Shown: one piece after another, positions 26,551 to 36,753 of the stretch
Position numbering within the stretch: the stretch's first letter is position 1
Layout: every line of letters starts with the position of its first letter
NCBI GenBank assembly: GCA_024635585.1
Contig: JAGXIP010000259.1
Location: forward strand, 1-46,247
DNA: 46,247 bases
Direction of reading: 5' to 3'
Source: Saccharicrinis sp.
GTDB taxonomy: Bacteria > Bacteroidota > Bacteroidia > Bacteroidales > Marinilabiliaceae
Made by a program: the position numbers and the translations under genes
The notes under the pieces: generated by a model
What the model was told of the DNA's origin: nothing
The model's database searches: none
What the model saw: only the letters and a program-made list of their open reading frames with translations

Positions 26551-28449
26551 TTGGAAAAATACCTGCACATATTAAAAAAATACTGGGGCTTTGACGAGTT
26601 TCGTTCTTTACAGGATCAAATCGTTCAGTCTATTGGCAACGGAAAAGATACGCTAGGCTTAATGCCCACGGGGGGAGGCAAGTCCATCACTTTTCAAGTT
26701 CCGGCTATGGCTATGGATGGTATTTGCCTGGTAGTTACGCCTTTAATAGCCTTAATGAAAGATCAGGTACTTAACTTGAGGCAGAAAGGCATTAAAGCCA
26801 TGGCTATTTATTCCGGACTTACCCGCGAAGAAATAAATGTGGCTTACGACAATTGTATTTTTGGTGATTATAAGTTCCTGTATTTATCGCCTGAGCGTTT
26901 GTCGAGCCCGTTGTTTTTAGAAAAGCTGGTGCATTTTAAAGTGAGCATGATAGTGGTGGATGAGGCGCATTGTATTAGTCAATGGGGTTATGACTTTAGA
27001 CCTTCTTACCTAAAGATAGCTGAGTTACGTACAGAATTGCCCGGCATTCCAGTGCTGGCTCTTACGGCTACAGCTACACCTCTAGTGGCCAACGATATTC
27101 AGGATCGCTTGTTGTTTGAAAAAAATAATTTGCTGCAAAAAAGCTTTGAGCGGAAAAACTTGGCTTATATCGTTCGTACTACCGATGACAAACTTAATCA
27201 GTTAGTTAAAATAGTTAAGTCGATCAATGGCTGTACAGTGGTATTTGTGCGTAATCGAAAAAATACCAAGGAATATGCCGAGCATCTTACCACAAATGGT
27301 ATTTCTGCACATTATTATCATGCCGGATTAACGCACCAATCAAAAGACAAAAAGCAGAAAGAGTGGATGAACGACAGCGTGCAAGTGATGGTTTGCACTA
27401 ATGCGTTTGGTATGGGAATAGACAAGCCCAACGTGCGTTTGGTGGTGCACATGGATGCTCCGGACAGCATGGAGGCGTATTTTCAGGAGGCGGGAAGGGG
27501 AGGCCGTGATGGAAAAAAGGCCTATGCTGTTTTGCTTTGGGCCGCTGCGGATAAATCAAGACTTAAAAAAAATGTGACTGTCACCTTTCCGGAAAAGGAA
27601 GTTGTTTACAGGGTGTACAATGCTTTGGGTAACTTTTTTCAGCTGGCGGCAGGGCATGGCGAGGAGAGCTTGCACGATTTTGATATGATTAAGTTTTGCA
27701 AGGCATATCATTTTAATATGCTCACGGTTTTTAACAGTCTTAAAATATTGCAACGTGCAGGTTATATCGAATACAGCGAGGAAGCCAACCTGCCTTCGAG
27801 GGCTCACTTTATAGTGCAAAAAATTGATTTGTATAATTTTCAGGTGAAAAATGAGCAGTTCGATTCGTTCATTAAATTATTATTGCGCTCTTATACAGGT
27901 TTTTTTACTGAGTATGTGCTTATTAATGAGCAGTTATTGGCACAGCGAGCCTCTGTATCGGTGGATTTGGTTTATCAATATCTCAACAAACTCAATCATC
28001 TTAAAATAATTCATTATATCCCGCATAAAAAAACACCTCTTATTCAGTATATCCGTCCTCGCGAGGAAGTTCGGTACATGCGCTTACCCCACGAGGTGTA
28101 TCGCGATCGAAAAAAACAGTATGAAGAAAGAGTGCAATCTGTAATTGAATATGCCGAATATTCCCATGTATGTAGAAGCCGCTTTTTGTTGCTTTATTTT
28201 GGACAAAGAAACACCCAAGATTGTGGACAATGTGATGTGTGCATCGAAAAAAAGAAGCGAGGATTGAGCAATAGTGAGGCTGATCGAATAGAAGAGCTTC
28301 TTAAGAGAACTTTATCCAAGCCTATGGCATACAGCCAAATCGAAAGTGCAATGAAGCTTTCGGAAAACAAGTGGCTGGATATATTTAATTGGTTGGCGGA
28401 TAATCAAATCATTTATCCCCTCGATGACGAAACATGGCAATGTAAATGA
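26551..28449 (+). CDS. recQ: RecQ family ATP-dependent DNA helicase
   Basis: 632 aa; LMPTGGGKSITFQVPA, VDEAHCISQWGYDFRPSY, QEAGRGGRDG, Zn motif CGQCDVC; TTG start. Confidence 0.94.
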   Translation: MEKYLHILKKYWGFDEFRSLQDQIVQSIGNGKDTLGLMPTGGGKSITFQVPAMAMDGICLVVTPLIALMKDQVLNLRQKGIKAMAIYSGLTREEINVAYDNCIFGDYKFLYLSPERLSSPLFLEKLVHFKVSMIVVDEAHCISQWGYDFRPSYLKIAELRTELPGIPVLALTATATPLVANDIQDRLLFEKNNLLQKSFERKNLAYIVRTTDDKLNQLVKIVKSINGCTVVFVRNRKNTKEYAEHLTTNGISAHYYHAGLTHQSKDKKQKEWMNDSVQVMVCTNAFGMGIDKPNVRLVVHMDAPDSMEAYFQEAGRGGRDGKKAYAVLLWAAADKSRLKKNVTVTFPEKEVVYRVYNALGNFFQLAAGHGEESLHDFDMIKFCKAYHFNMLTVFNSLKILQRAGYIEYSEEANLPSRAHFIVQKIDLYNFQVKNEQFDSFIKLLLRSYTGFFTEYVLINEQLLAQRASVSVDLVYQYLNKLNHLKIIHYIPHKKTPLIQYIRPREEVRYMRLPHEVYRDRKKQYEERVQSVIEYAEYSHVCRSRFLLLYFGQRNTQDCGQCDVCIEKKKRGLSNSEADRIEELLKRTLSKPMAYSQIESAMKLSENKWLDIFNWLADNQIIYPLDDETWQCK

Positions 28450-28462
28450 TATTTAGCGCCGC

Positions 28463-28574
28463 CCACATCCCCACATCCCCACATCCCCACATCTCCACAT
28501 CTCCACATCATCACATCTCCACATCATCACATCATCGCATCATCACATCGTCAAATCCTCAAATCCTCAAATCT
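28463..28574. repeat. 14-unit degenerate 8-bp tandem array (CCACATCN)
   Basis: ccacatcc x3, ccacatct x2, ccacatca, tcacatct, ccacatca, tcacatca, tcgcatca, tcacatcg, tcaaatcc x2, tcaaatct = 112 bp, no indels. Confidence 0.95.
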
Positions 28575-28677
28575 AAATTTACTATTACGCTCAACACCAT
28601 ATATTTCAGTTTTATTTGTTAATTTTGCACTTTAATTTTTTGGTATCTTAGTCGCTGCCTAATATTTAAAGAGGATA

Positions 28678-29310
28678 ATGGAAGAAAATTTACACCCTAT
28701 TGTATATTCAAAAAATGTATTGGAGTTTGTCACAGTAGCAAACGAGTACTGCAATCAGCTTGAAGGGGTTGAAGGCCTTAGTGCAAAAGATTTTTTTTCG
28801 GTGACAACACGTATATTGCCCCTGTTGTATATCAAGGCTTCCATGTTGCCAAAAACAGAGCCTGTTTTGGACGAAAATATTGAGAAAACAGTGCGTGAAG
28901 AAGATTATGTAAGAATACAACATGCGCTGTTGGCTAAAGTGGGGGCGCATGATGATTTTTTGGAGGTGTTTGTACCCAATAATGATTTAGACCAAAAGGA
29001 AGTTGCATCTAGTATTTCCGAAAATCTTACCGATATTTACCAGGATGTAAAAGACTTTTTATTTGCTTATAGAATTGGCGTAGATGAAATAATGAACGAT
29101 GCATTGGCCGAAGTGGTGAGTGCTTTTGAACTGTATTGGGGACAAAAATTGGTGAATGTGTTAAGAGCCTGCCATAACGTTTTGTATGGCGATAATGACT
29201 TGGACGAGGAGGAAGATATTCAATTGGATAGTAACGAAGGTGCAGCAGGTGATAAAAATAACGATTGGTTCAATAAATTTCAGGACCAATGGAATGAAGA
29301 CGAGGATTGA
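28678..29310 (+). CDS. DUF5063 family protein
   Basis: 210 aa, N-terminal VTVANEYCNQLEGVEGLSAKDFF; DUF5063-like, typical neighbour of a 3'-5' exonuclease gene in Bacteroidota. Confidence 0.75.
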   Translation: MEENLHPIVYSKNVLEFVTVANEYCNQLEGVEGLSAKDFFSVTTRILPLLYIKASMLPKTEPVLDENIEKTVREEDYVRIQHALLAKVGAHDDFLEVFVPNNDLDQKEVASSISENLTDIYQDVKDFLFAYRIGVDEIMNDALAEVVSAFELYWGQKLVNVLRACHNVLYGDNDLDEEEDIQLDSNEGAAGDKNNDWFNKFQDQWNEDED

Positions 29311-29948
29311 TGGAAAAAGATGATAATTTGATTAAAAACAAGATAACAACGGAAGCGCTAAGTGATTTGCCCTTAGAGCACTACACCGGAGAAATAGTAC
29401 TTGTAGAAGACCAGCAGGGTGTTTTAAAAGTAATTGAGGAAATTAACGGCGAAAAAGTATTGGGCTTTGATACGGAAACAAAGCCTTCGTTTAAAAAAGG
29501 ACAAAATAATTTTATTTCTCTCATTCAGCTTACTACTAAAAAATCTACTTTTTTAATCCGAACAAATAAAACTGGATTGTCGGAACAATTAGTTCAATTA
29601 CTCAGCGATAAAAACATTAAAAAGGTAGGAGTGGGTATTCGCGATGATATTAGAGGACTTCAAAAAATAAAAGATTTTACTCCAGGTGGATTTGTAGAAT
29701 TGCAAACCATGGCTTTAGATAAAGGCTTAAAAGATTTTTCGCTAAAAAAATTGGCCGGAATATTATTGGAAATTAGGGTTTCAAAACGGCAGCGTTTATC
29801 TAATTGGGAGGCCGATGAATTAAGCGAGGCACAAATGATTTATGCCGCCACCGATTCGTGGATCGCCTTAGAAATATTTAAAGAATTAAACAAACTCGAC
29901 CAAAACCGGGTGATAGATGTCGAAAACTCCGACGAGGCTCAGGCATAA
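29307..29948 (+). CDS. 3'-5' exonuclease (RNase D/WRN-like DnaQ fold)
   Basis: LGFDTETKPSFKKGQNNFISLIQLTT; YAATDSWIALEIFKEL. Confidence 0.9.
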   Translation: MMEKDDNLIKNKITTEALSDLPLEHYTGEIVLVEDQQGVLKVIEEINGEKVLGFDTETKPSFKKGQNNFISLIQLTTKKSTFLIRTNKTGLSEQLVQLLSDKNIKKVGVGIRDDIRGLQKIKDFTPGGFVELQTMALDKGLKDFSLKKLAGILLEIRVSKRQRLSNWEADELSEAQMIYAATDSWIALEIFKELNKLDQNRVIDVENSDEAQA

Positions 29949-29984
29949 CACATATTAATTAGTGTAAAAAAACTTACTATATAC

Positions 29985-31169
29985 ATGTCATACATAAAAG
30001 TTGTTCTTAAATCAGGTAAGGATCAGTCTATGCTCCGTTTTCATCCCTGGGTATTTAGCGGAGCTATAAAAAAGATTTACGGCGATCCAGCCGAAGGTGA
30101 TGTTGTTGAGGTGTTCGACAATAAAGATACATTCTTAGGTTTGGGGCATTACCAAATTGGTTCCATAGCCATTCGCATCGTATCCTTTACACAATTAGAG
30201 GTTACGGATGATTTTTGGTACCAAAAAATTAGTGAAGCTTATCGTTTGCGTAAGTCACTGGGTTTTATCGATAATCCAGAAACTAACGCCTATCGTTTGG
30301 TACATGCCGAGGGAGATAATATGCCGGGACTCATCATTGATATGTATGGCGATACGGCCGTTGTACAAATGCATTCCGTGGGGATGTTTCTGATAAAAGA
30401 TACCATAGATGCTGTACTCAAAAAATTATATGGCGATTCGCTTAAGGCTATCTATAACAAGTCGGAAGGCACCTTGCCCTATAAAGCCGATATAGAACCT
30501 CAAAACGGATATACCTTTGGTAAATCAGATGTCCGCACAGCACTCGAAAACGGTCTTAAATTCAAAGTAGATTGGGAAAAAGGTCAGAAAACGGGTTTCT
30601 TCGTCGATCAACGCGAAAATAGAGCTTTGTTAGAGCATTACAGCAAAGGCCGATCCGTACTCAATATGTTTTGTTATACTGGTGGATTTTCTTTTTATGC
30701 TATGCGCGGAGGTGCAGAATTAGTACACTCTGTAGATAGCTCCGAAAGGGCAATGGATCTTACAAAAGAAAACATTGAAATGAACTTCACGGGCGACAGT
30801 AGGCATGAGGCTATTGCTGCCGATGCTTTTAAATACTTGGATGATATCAAGGATAAGTACGATTTAATTGTACTCGATCCCCCCGCTTTTGCAAAGCATC
30901 ATAATGTGCTTAATAATGCCTTGCAAGGATACAAAAAGTTGAACGCAAAAGCTTTTGAACAGATAAAACCTGGAGGTATCGTATTTACTTTTTCTTGCTC
31001 GCAGGTGGTAAGTAAAGACGCATTTCGTAAAGCGGTTTTTTCGGCAGCAGCGCGTTCCGGTCGAAACGTCAGGATACTTAATCAGTTGACTCAACCAGCC
31101 GATCATCCGGTTAATATCTACCATCCCGAAGGCGAATACCTCAAAGGATTAGTATTGTATGTTGAATAA
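29985..31169 (+). CDS. Class I SAM-dependent rRNA methyltransferase (RlmI/RlmK-like)
   Basis: PUA-like N-terminus (RFHPWVFSGAIKKIYG); FVDQRENRALLEHYSKGRSVLNMFCYTGGFS; VLDPPAFAK. Confidence 0.93.
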   Translation: MSYIKVVLKSGKDQSMLRFHPWVFSGAIKKIYGDPAEGDVVEVFDNKDTFLGLGHYQIGSIAIRIVSFTQLEVTDDFWYQKISEAYRLRKSLGFIDNPETNAYRLVHAEGDNMPGLIIDMYGDTAVVQMHSVGMFLIKDTIDAVLKKLYGDSLKAIYNKSEGTLPYKADIEPQNGYTFGKSDVRTALENGLKFKVDWEKGQKTGFFVDQRENRALLEHYSKGRSVLNMFCYTGGFSFYAMRGGAELVHSVDSSERAMDLTKENIEMNFTGDSRHEAIAADAFKYLDDIKDKYDLIVLDPPAFAKHHNVLNNALQGYKKLNAKAFEQIKPGGIVFTFSCSQVVSKDAFRKAVFSAAARSGRNVRILNQLTQPADHPVNIYHPEGEYLKGLVLYVE

Positions 31170-31278
31170 ATCTTTGCATGACCATTGAGATTAATTTAAA
31201 AAAGATAAAACGCGATGATTGCTTGTAATAAAGACACACGAGATTAATTAAAATCGGTTTAGCGAAAGCAGTTTCTGT

Positions 31279-31291
31279 CTGCCGAAGGCAG
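31279..31291. repeat. Short hairpin CTGCC-GAA-GGCAG
   Basis: Perfect 5-bp stem in intergenic space. Confidence 0.5.
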
Positions 31292-31292
31292 G

Positions 31293-31335
31293 TATTATCT
31301 TTTGTCTCTTATCTATTATCTCACAGTCTCTTATT
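31293..31335. repeat. Degenerate heptad array (TATTATC-like)
   Basis: TATTATC TTTTGTC TCTTATC TATTATC TCACAGTC TCTTATT directly upstream of the DEAD-box gene. Confidence 0.5.
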
Positions 31336-31348
31336 TAATTAAAGACAG

Positions 31349-32596
31349 ATGAAATTTAACGAATTTGATTTTACGCAGGAAGTCCTCGATGGTTTAGATG
31401 CCATGCGATTTGACCAGGCTACGCCGGTTCAAGAAATGGCAATTCCTGTTATAAAAAGCGGTGCCGATTTAATAGCCTGCGCCCAAACAGGAACAGGTAA
31501 AACGGCCGCCTATCTACTTCCCATATTGGATCGTATTGTTAGAGAAGCCAATACCGGAACAACAGCCTTGATTTTAGTGCCCACGCGCGAACTGGCTTTG
31601 CAGATAGATCAACAGGTGGAAGGTTTCAGCTATTTTCTGGATGTAACCTCCGTATCAGTATTTGGAGGCAATGATAAGGGTTTGTGGGATCAGCAAAAAA
31701 TTGGACTCACCAAAGGTGCCGACATTATTGTGGCCACTCCGGGCAGGATGATACAACACCTCACCATGGGCTATGTGGATTTTACAAATATTAAATACCT
31801 TATTTTAGATGAGGCCGACAGGATGCTCGACATGGGTTTCCACGAAGATATTATGATGATTGAAAGTCATCTTCCAAAAGCCAACCGTCAGGGATTGCTA
31901 TTTTCGGCAACCATGCCACCTAAAATCAGGGAACTGGCCAAAAAACTGTTGAACAAGCCACATGAAATTAACATAGCTATTTCAAAACCTGCCGAAGGAA
32001 TCTTGCAAGCGGCCTACTTGGTGCATGAATATCAAAAAATAGATCTTATTGTCGAATTGCTTAGAGATAAAGATCTGCCTAGCATACTTGTGTTTTCGTC
32101 GCGTAAAAGCAAGGTGAACGATATTGTAAAAGCGCTGCGAAAAAATAACTTCAATGCACGCGGTATTCACTCCGATTTAGACCAGAGCGAACGTATAGAA
32201 GTATTGCGTGAATTCAAAAACCGAAATATACAGATTTTGGTAGCTACCGATATCGTGGCACGGGGTATCGACATTGAAAAAATTGACTTGGTTATTAACT
32301 TCGACGTACCTAATGATGCCGAGGATTATGTGCACCGCATAGGTCGTACGGCTCGTGCGCAAACCCAAGGGGTAGGTATCACTTTTATTACCGAAGATAA
32401 GCAATACGATTTCAGTAAAATTGAGGAACTCATCGAAACCGTTGTTTATAAAGTGCCGCTACCTGCCCATTTTGATGAAGCCCCCAAATACGATCCCAAA
32501 GGAAATAGGGGAAAAGGAGGAAGTTGGAAAAAAGGTGGTGGAAAAGGCAAAGGCGACAAAAAATATAAACACAAAAAAAAGGGAGACAAGAAATAG
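31349..32596 (+). CDS. DEAD/DEAH box RNA helicase
   Basis: AQTGTGKTAAYLLP, LDEADRMLDMGF, FSATMP, HRIGRTARA; basic Gly/Lys-rich tail. Confidence 0.96.
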   Translation: MKFNEFDFTQEVLDGLDAMRFDQATPVQEMAIPVIKSGADLIACAQTGTGKTAAYLLPILDRIVREANTGTTALILVPTRELALQIDQQVEGFSYFLDVTSVSVFGGNDKGLWDQQKIGLTKGADIIVATPGRMIQHLTMGYVDFTNIKYLILDEADRMLDMGFHEDIMMIESHLPKANRQGLLFSATMPPKIRELAKKLLNKPHEINIAISKPAEGILQAAYLVHEYQKIDLIVELLRDKDLPSILVFSSRKSKVNDIVKALRKNNFNARGIHSDLDQSERIEVLREFKNRNIQILVATDIVARGIDIEKIDLVINFDVPNDAEDYVHRIGRTARAQTQGVGITFITEDKQYDFSKIEELIETVVYKVPLPAHFDEAPKYDPKGNRGKGGSWKKGGGKGKGDKKYKHKKKGDKK

Positions 32597-32735
32597 TATT
32601 CTATCAAACGACTTTCTATTTCGTGTATGTATTAATTTTTTGGATAAAACCAGATTGCCTTCCAACAAATTATTGGGAGGCATTATTTTTTACACACAGT
32701 AATAGAATCAGTATGTTTGAACTAATGTAATTCAT

Positions 32736-32770
32736 CTTGATACTTGCAACTTGATACTTAATACTTGCTA
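32736..32770. repeat. Heptad array (ACTTGAT-like), five units
   Basis: TCTTGAT ACTTGCA ACTTGAT ACTTAAT ACTTGCT upstream of tex. Confidence 0.65.
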
Positions 32771-32839
32771 TTTTTTTTCCAGTCTCTCGATAATTTAGCC
32801 TAATTCATTCTCACTATATTCGCTTAAAATATACCAATC

Positions 32840-34969
32840 ATGTCATCTCAAATTCATAAAATTATTGCCCAGGAGCTTCAATTGCAGCTTAATCATGTAA
32901 ACAATACCATCGAACTTTTGAATGAAGGGGCTACAGTACCTTTTATCAGCCGCTACCGAAAGGAACGCACGGGCACCATGGACGAGGTGAATGTGGCACT
33001 TGTAAAAGAGCGCTACGAAAAGCTACTTGAAATTCAGAAACGAAAGGAAGCGATATTAAAATCGATGGATGAGCAGGGAGTGCTAACCCCTGAACTCGAA
33101 AAAAAAATTACAGCATCGTATAATGCTACTGAGCTTGAGGATATTTACCTGCCCTATAAACCTAAACGTGTAACACGTGCGGTAAAAGCCAGGGAAAAGG
33201 GACTTGAACCATTAGCCAAGTTGCTGATGAAACAATATGAGCGAGATGTATATTCAAAGGCAGCCGAGTATGTAGGAGATGAAGTTCCTGATGCCGAAGA
33301 TGCATTACAAGGAGCTAGGGACATTATTGCTGAGTGGGTCAACGAAAATACGATAGCTCGCGATATGGTACGTTCCGGTTTTGAAAGAGGTGCTGTTATA
33401 TCTTCAACCTTGGTAAAGGGAAAAGAAGAGGAGGGTATGAAGTACAAAGATTATTTCGATTTTAGCGAATCTTTAAAAAAATGCCCTAGCCATCGTTTGT
33501 TAGCTATCCGCAGAGCAGAAAAAGAGGGCATACTTAAAGTAAATATTTCGCCCGACGAGGAGCAAATATTAGATCGCTTGGATCGGTATTTTGTAAAAGG
33601 AAATACCGAAGCATCTGCACAAGTTGAGTTGGCCACAAAAGATGCTTTTAAGCGACTGTTAAAACCTTCTATCGAAACGGAATTTTCAAATCTGTCCAGG
33701 GATAAAGCCGATGCGGATGCTATACAAGTGTTTGCTAACAACCTGCGTCAGCTTTTGTTGTCGTCGCCGTTAGGCCAAAAAAGGGTACTAGCTATCGATC
33801 CTGGTTTTAAATCGGGTTGTAAGGTGGTTTGCCTGGATGCACAGGGAAATTTGTTGCATAACGAAAATATTTATCCTCATCCACCCCAACGCGAAACGCA
33901 ACAAGCAGCAAAAAAAATATCTACCATGGTGGATGCCTATAAAATTGAGGCTGTGGCCATAGGTAACGGAACGGCCTCGCGCGAAACGGAGTCTTTTATC
34001 CGAAACTTAAAATACAATACGGATATTCAGGTGTTTGTAGTGAGCGAGGATGGTGCTTCGGTTTACTCGGCCAGCAAGGTGGCTCGTGATGAGTTTCCAG
34101 AGTATGACGTTACCGTGCGTGGTGCTGTTAGTATTGGCCGTCGTTTGATAGACCCATTGGCAGAGTTGGTAAAGATTGATCCAAAATCCATTGGAGTTGG
34201 CCAGTATCAGCACGATGTGGATCAGCTCAGGCTCAAATCCTCCCTTGATCAAGTGGTAGAGTCATGTGTTAACAAGGTTGGGGTAGATTTAAATACCGCC
34301 AGCCATCATTTGCTTACCTACGTTTCAGGTTTGGGGCCACAACTAGCAAAAAATATTGTTGAATATCGTTCAGCCAACGGTGCTTTTACCTCGCGCAACG
34401 AATTGAAAAAAGTACCTCGATTGGGTGCCAAAGCTTATGAGCAAGCAGCTGGTTTTTTGCGAATTACCGAGGCTCTTAATCCTTTGGATAATTCAGCGGT
34501 TCATCCCGAATCGTATGCCATCGTCGAAAAAATGGCGAAGGACAATACCTGCAATGTAAAGGATTTGATTGCCGATCGTGAAACCAGATCAAAAGTTAAG
34601 CTTGAATCTTATATCAGCGAGCAAGTGGGCCTGCCCACCTTAAAAGATATCATGGCCGAACTTGAAAAACCTGGAAGAGATCCGCGTCAAACAATTAAGG
34701 TGTTCGAGTTCGATCCCAACGTGCGCTCTATTGATGATTTGATAGTAGGAATGATATTACCTGGCATAGTTACCAATATCACTAACTTTGGTGCTTTTGT
34801 AGATGTGGGTGTAAAACAGGATGGATTGGTGCATATTTCTCATCTCGCCAATAAATTTATCAGTGATCCTAATGATGTTGTTAAGCTACATCAGCATGTA
34901 AAAGTAAAAGTGATGGAAGTAGACAAAGCGCGAAAGCGGATACAGCTGTCGATGAAAGAGGCAGAGTAG
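32840..34969 (+). CDS. tex: Tex family transcription accessory protein (S1 RNA-binding)
   Basis: 709 aa; TVPFISRYRKERTG N-terminus, VLAIDPGFKSGCKVVCLD YqgF fold, C-terminal S1 domain. Confidence 0.96.
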   Translation: MSSQIHKIIAQELQLQLNHVNNTIELLNEGATVPFISRYRKERTGTMDEVNVALVKERYEKLLEIQKRKEAILKSMDEQGVLTPELEKKITASYNATELEDIYLPYKPKRVTRAVKAREKGLEPLAKLLMKQYERDVYSKAAEYVGDEVPDAEDALQGARDIIAEWVNENTIARDMVRSGFERGAVISSTLVKGKEEEGMKYKDYFDFSESLKKCPSHRLLAIRRAEKEGILKVNISPDEEQILDRLDRYFVKGNTEASAQVELATKDAFKRLLKPSIETEFSNLSRDKADADAIQVFANNLRQLLLSSPLGQKRVLAIDPGFKSGCKVVCLDAQGNLLHNENIYPHPPQRETQQAAKKISTMVDAYKIEAVAIGNGTASRETESFIRNLKYNTDIQVFVVSEDGASVYSASKVARDEFPEYDVTVRGAVSIGRRLIDPLAELVKIDPKSIGVGQYQHDVDQLRLKSSLDQVVESCVNKVGVDLNTASHHLLTYVSGLGPQLAKNIVEYRSANGAFTSRNELKKVPRLGAKAYEQAAGFLRITEALNPLDNSAVHPESYAIVEKMAKDNTCNVKDLIADRETRSKVKLESYISEQVGLPTLKDIMAELEKPGRDPRQTIKVFEFDPNVRSIDDLIVGMILPGIVTNITNFGAFVDVGVKQDGLVHISHLANKFISDPNDVVKLHQHVKVKVMEVDKARKRIQLSMKEAE

Positions 34970-35059
34970 AACGCCTGCACCTTTCTGTGGTACATAGGTG
35001 ACTTCACTAAAAATCTCATTTTGGTTTCTTTGTGGTTATCAGTTAAACCAATAATCGGT

Positions 35060-35368
35060 TCACAAATTTTGATTTGAATGTGGCAATATTTTTCCATCTA
35101 TCAACGGCACCGTGAGATAAGGTATGCCAGCATAGATGGGGTTTACTACATTAAAAAAAACTCCAAACACCCAATTTGGTAATGTCGTTCCACGAAAAAA
35201 GGTCGCTAGTGGCGTAAATGTAAAAGGTGCCATCATGCTCAATTATAGTTGGGTAGGTATAATGGGGTTTCTGGTTTGAGGATCGTTGTAATTTTTATCT
35301 GCTACCGTCCATTGTTGCAAGGTAGTGTTGTTGGGGTATTGCCCAAGAATACACTTAGGTTTAACCAT
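35060..35368 (-). pseudogene. Frameshifted remnant of an extracellular sugar-active-like protein (GH43/BNR-like?)
   Basis: MVKPKCILGQYPNNTTLQQWTVADKNYNDPQTRNPIIPTQL* in one frame; the adjacent frame gives KPHYTYPTIIEHDGTFYIYATSDLFSWNDITKLGVWSFFNVVNPIYAGIPYLTVPLIDGKILPHSNQNL*. Confidence 0.5.
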
Positions 35369-35419
35369 AACAAACTAAAAAATACTACATGTTTAAATTT
35401 CATATGTTTATATTTTTTT

Positions 35420-36718
35420 TTACTGAATCGCTTTGGCTGATTCTCTAATAATTTCTAAAGTAGTTGTATCCTTATCATAAACACCGTACCATCCTTGCAA
35501 TTCGTGTGGTGGATCACCGAGGAAAGTATCACCTTTTTGCCAAAATTCGCCGGGGCGCGGTGGACGGCCTTCGCCGGAATAACTCCAGAAATTTAAACCT
35601 TTAACGGGATTGTTGTTCTTTATAGAGTTGACTGCCTTTTCAAAAATATAGGTGTAAAAGCGATTGCGCCAATTGGTTTTTGCATCAATAGCGTAAGAAG
35701 AACTATCGCGGGCAATACCAAACTCTTCCAGTACAATTGGTTTTTGTAGCTTTTTGGCAACTGCAACATGGTCGGCCCAATAATCGTCGGCTTTTTGCAT
35801 GGCTTCCTGAAAAACTTCTTCGCCTTGTGTTGGGTTAAACCATCCCCAATTTTGCGCCCAAATGTGCATGGTAATATAATCAATATCCGGATTGTCGTTG
35901 TCTTTGAGCACATTGATACCAGCTCCAACATTAGGCGTGTTTCCTTCGGTTCCCAGGCATACCATGTGGTTTGTGTCTAATTCCTTGATAAAGGCAGCCG
36001 CTTTGCGTGTCCATGCTCTATATTCTTCGGGCACATCATAGCCACGTGGCTCGTTGGATAATTGCCAAGCCATGATGGTAGGATCGTTTTTGTACAAAGT
36101 ACCCGTAATAGAGTTTTTGCGATTTATTGTTTTGGCAATATGATTGTTCATCATCTCCTGAGCCCTCTCGTTGGTATAAAACTGTTTGGAGTAATCGGTA
36201 AATTCCTGCCAACTGTAACCTTCATCTTGTGGAAAAGGAATATCGCCCTGACCCGCCCATTTTAAATACTGTGGAAAACCACCGCTCCAGGTCCAAAAAT
36301 TACCCATCACCATAACGGCTGTCATATCTCTTTTTGCCATTTCTGATAATAAAAAATCCAGTCCAACCCAAAGGTCTTCGTTGTATTGGCCTGGGGCTGT
36401 TTGCAATGCCGGATGGATGGCATACTTCATATCATGGTCGCCTTCGCTGGCCGCTAAAACTCTTAGATTGCGCACACCAATAGCCTGCAATTGGTCCAGC
36501 TCGCGCATTAAGCGTTGCTGGTCGCCATTTTTGGGTGCACCCAAGTTCATACCCTGCCAATAGTTGGCTCCTATAAAAGTATATTCCTGGTTGTTTTTAA
36601 TAAAAATACCATTCTCCACTTTTATAAAGCTATCTTGGTTTTTGTCCTTGCTCTTATCCGTGCATGAAAGCACGGTTAGGGCTATTACAACGATAATTAA
36701 AACTTGTTTTGCATTCAT
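35420..36718 (-). CDS. GH5 family beta-mannanase-like lipoprotein (mannan endo-1,4-beta-mannosidase)
   Basis: Lipobox ALTVLSC; AWQLSNEPRGYDVPEEYRAW (acid/base NEP) and KPIVLEEFGIARD (nucleophile EEFG). Confidence 0.9.
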   Translation of the reverse strand: MNAKQVLIIVVIALTVLSCTDKSKDKNQDSFIKVENGIFIKNNQEYTFIGANYWQGMNLGAPKNGDQQRLMRELDQLQAIGVRNLRVLAASEGDHDMKYAIHPALQTAPGQYNEDLWVGLDFLLSEMAKRDMTAVMVMGNFWTWSGGFPQYLKWAGQGDIPFPQDEGYSWQEFTDYSKQFYTNERAQEMMNNHIAKTINRKNSITGTLYKNDPTIMAWQLSNEPRGYDVPEEYRAWTRKAAAFIKELDTNHMVCLGTEGNTPNVGAGINVLKDNDNPDIDYITMHIWAQNWGWFNPTQGEEVFQEAMQKADDYWADHVAVAKKLQKPIVLEEFGIARDSSSYAIDAKTNWRNRFYTYIFEKAVNSIKNNNPVKGLNFWSYSGEGRPPRPGEFWQKGDTFLGDPPHELQGWYGVYDKDTTTLEIIRESAKAIQ

Positions 36719-36753
36719 TTTTTGATATTTTAGATTCAATGATCTCATTATGA

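Noticed and set aside
28463-28574. CRISPR array
   Set aside because: Unit is 8 bp with no spacers and no cas genes nearby; a tandem satellite is a better fit.
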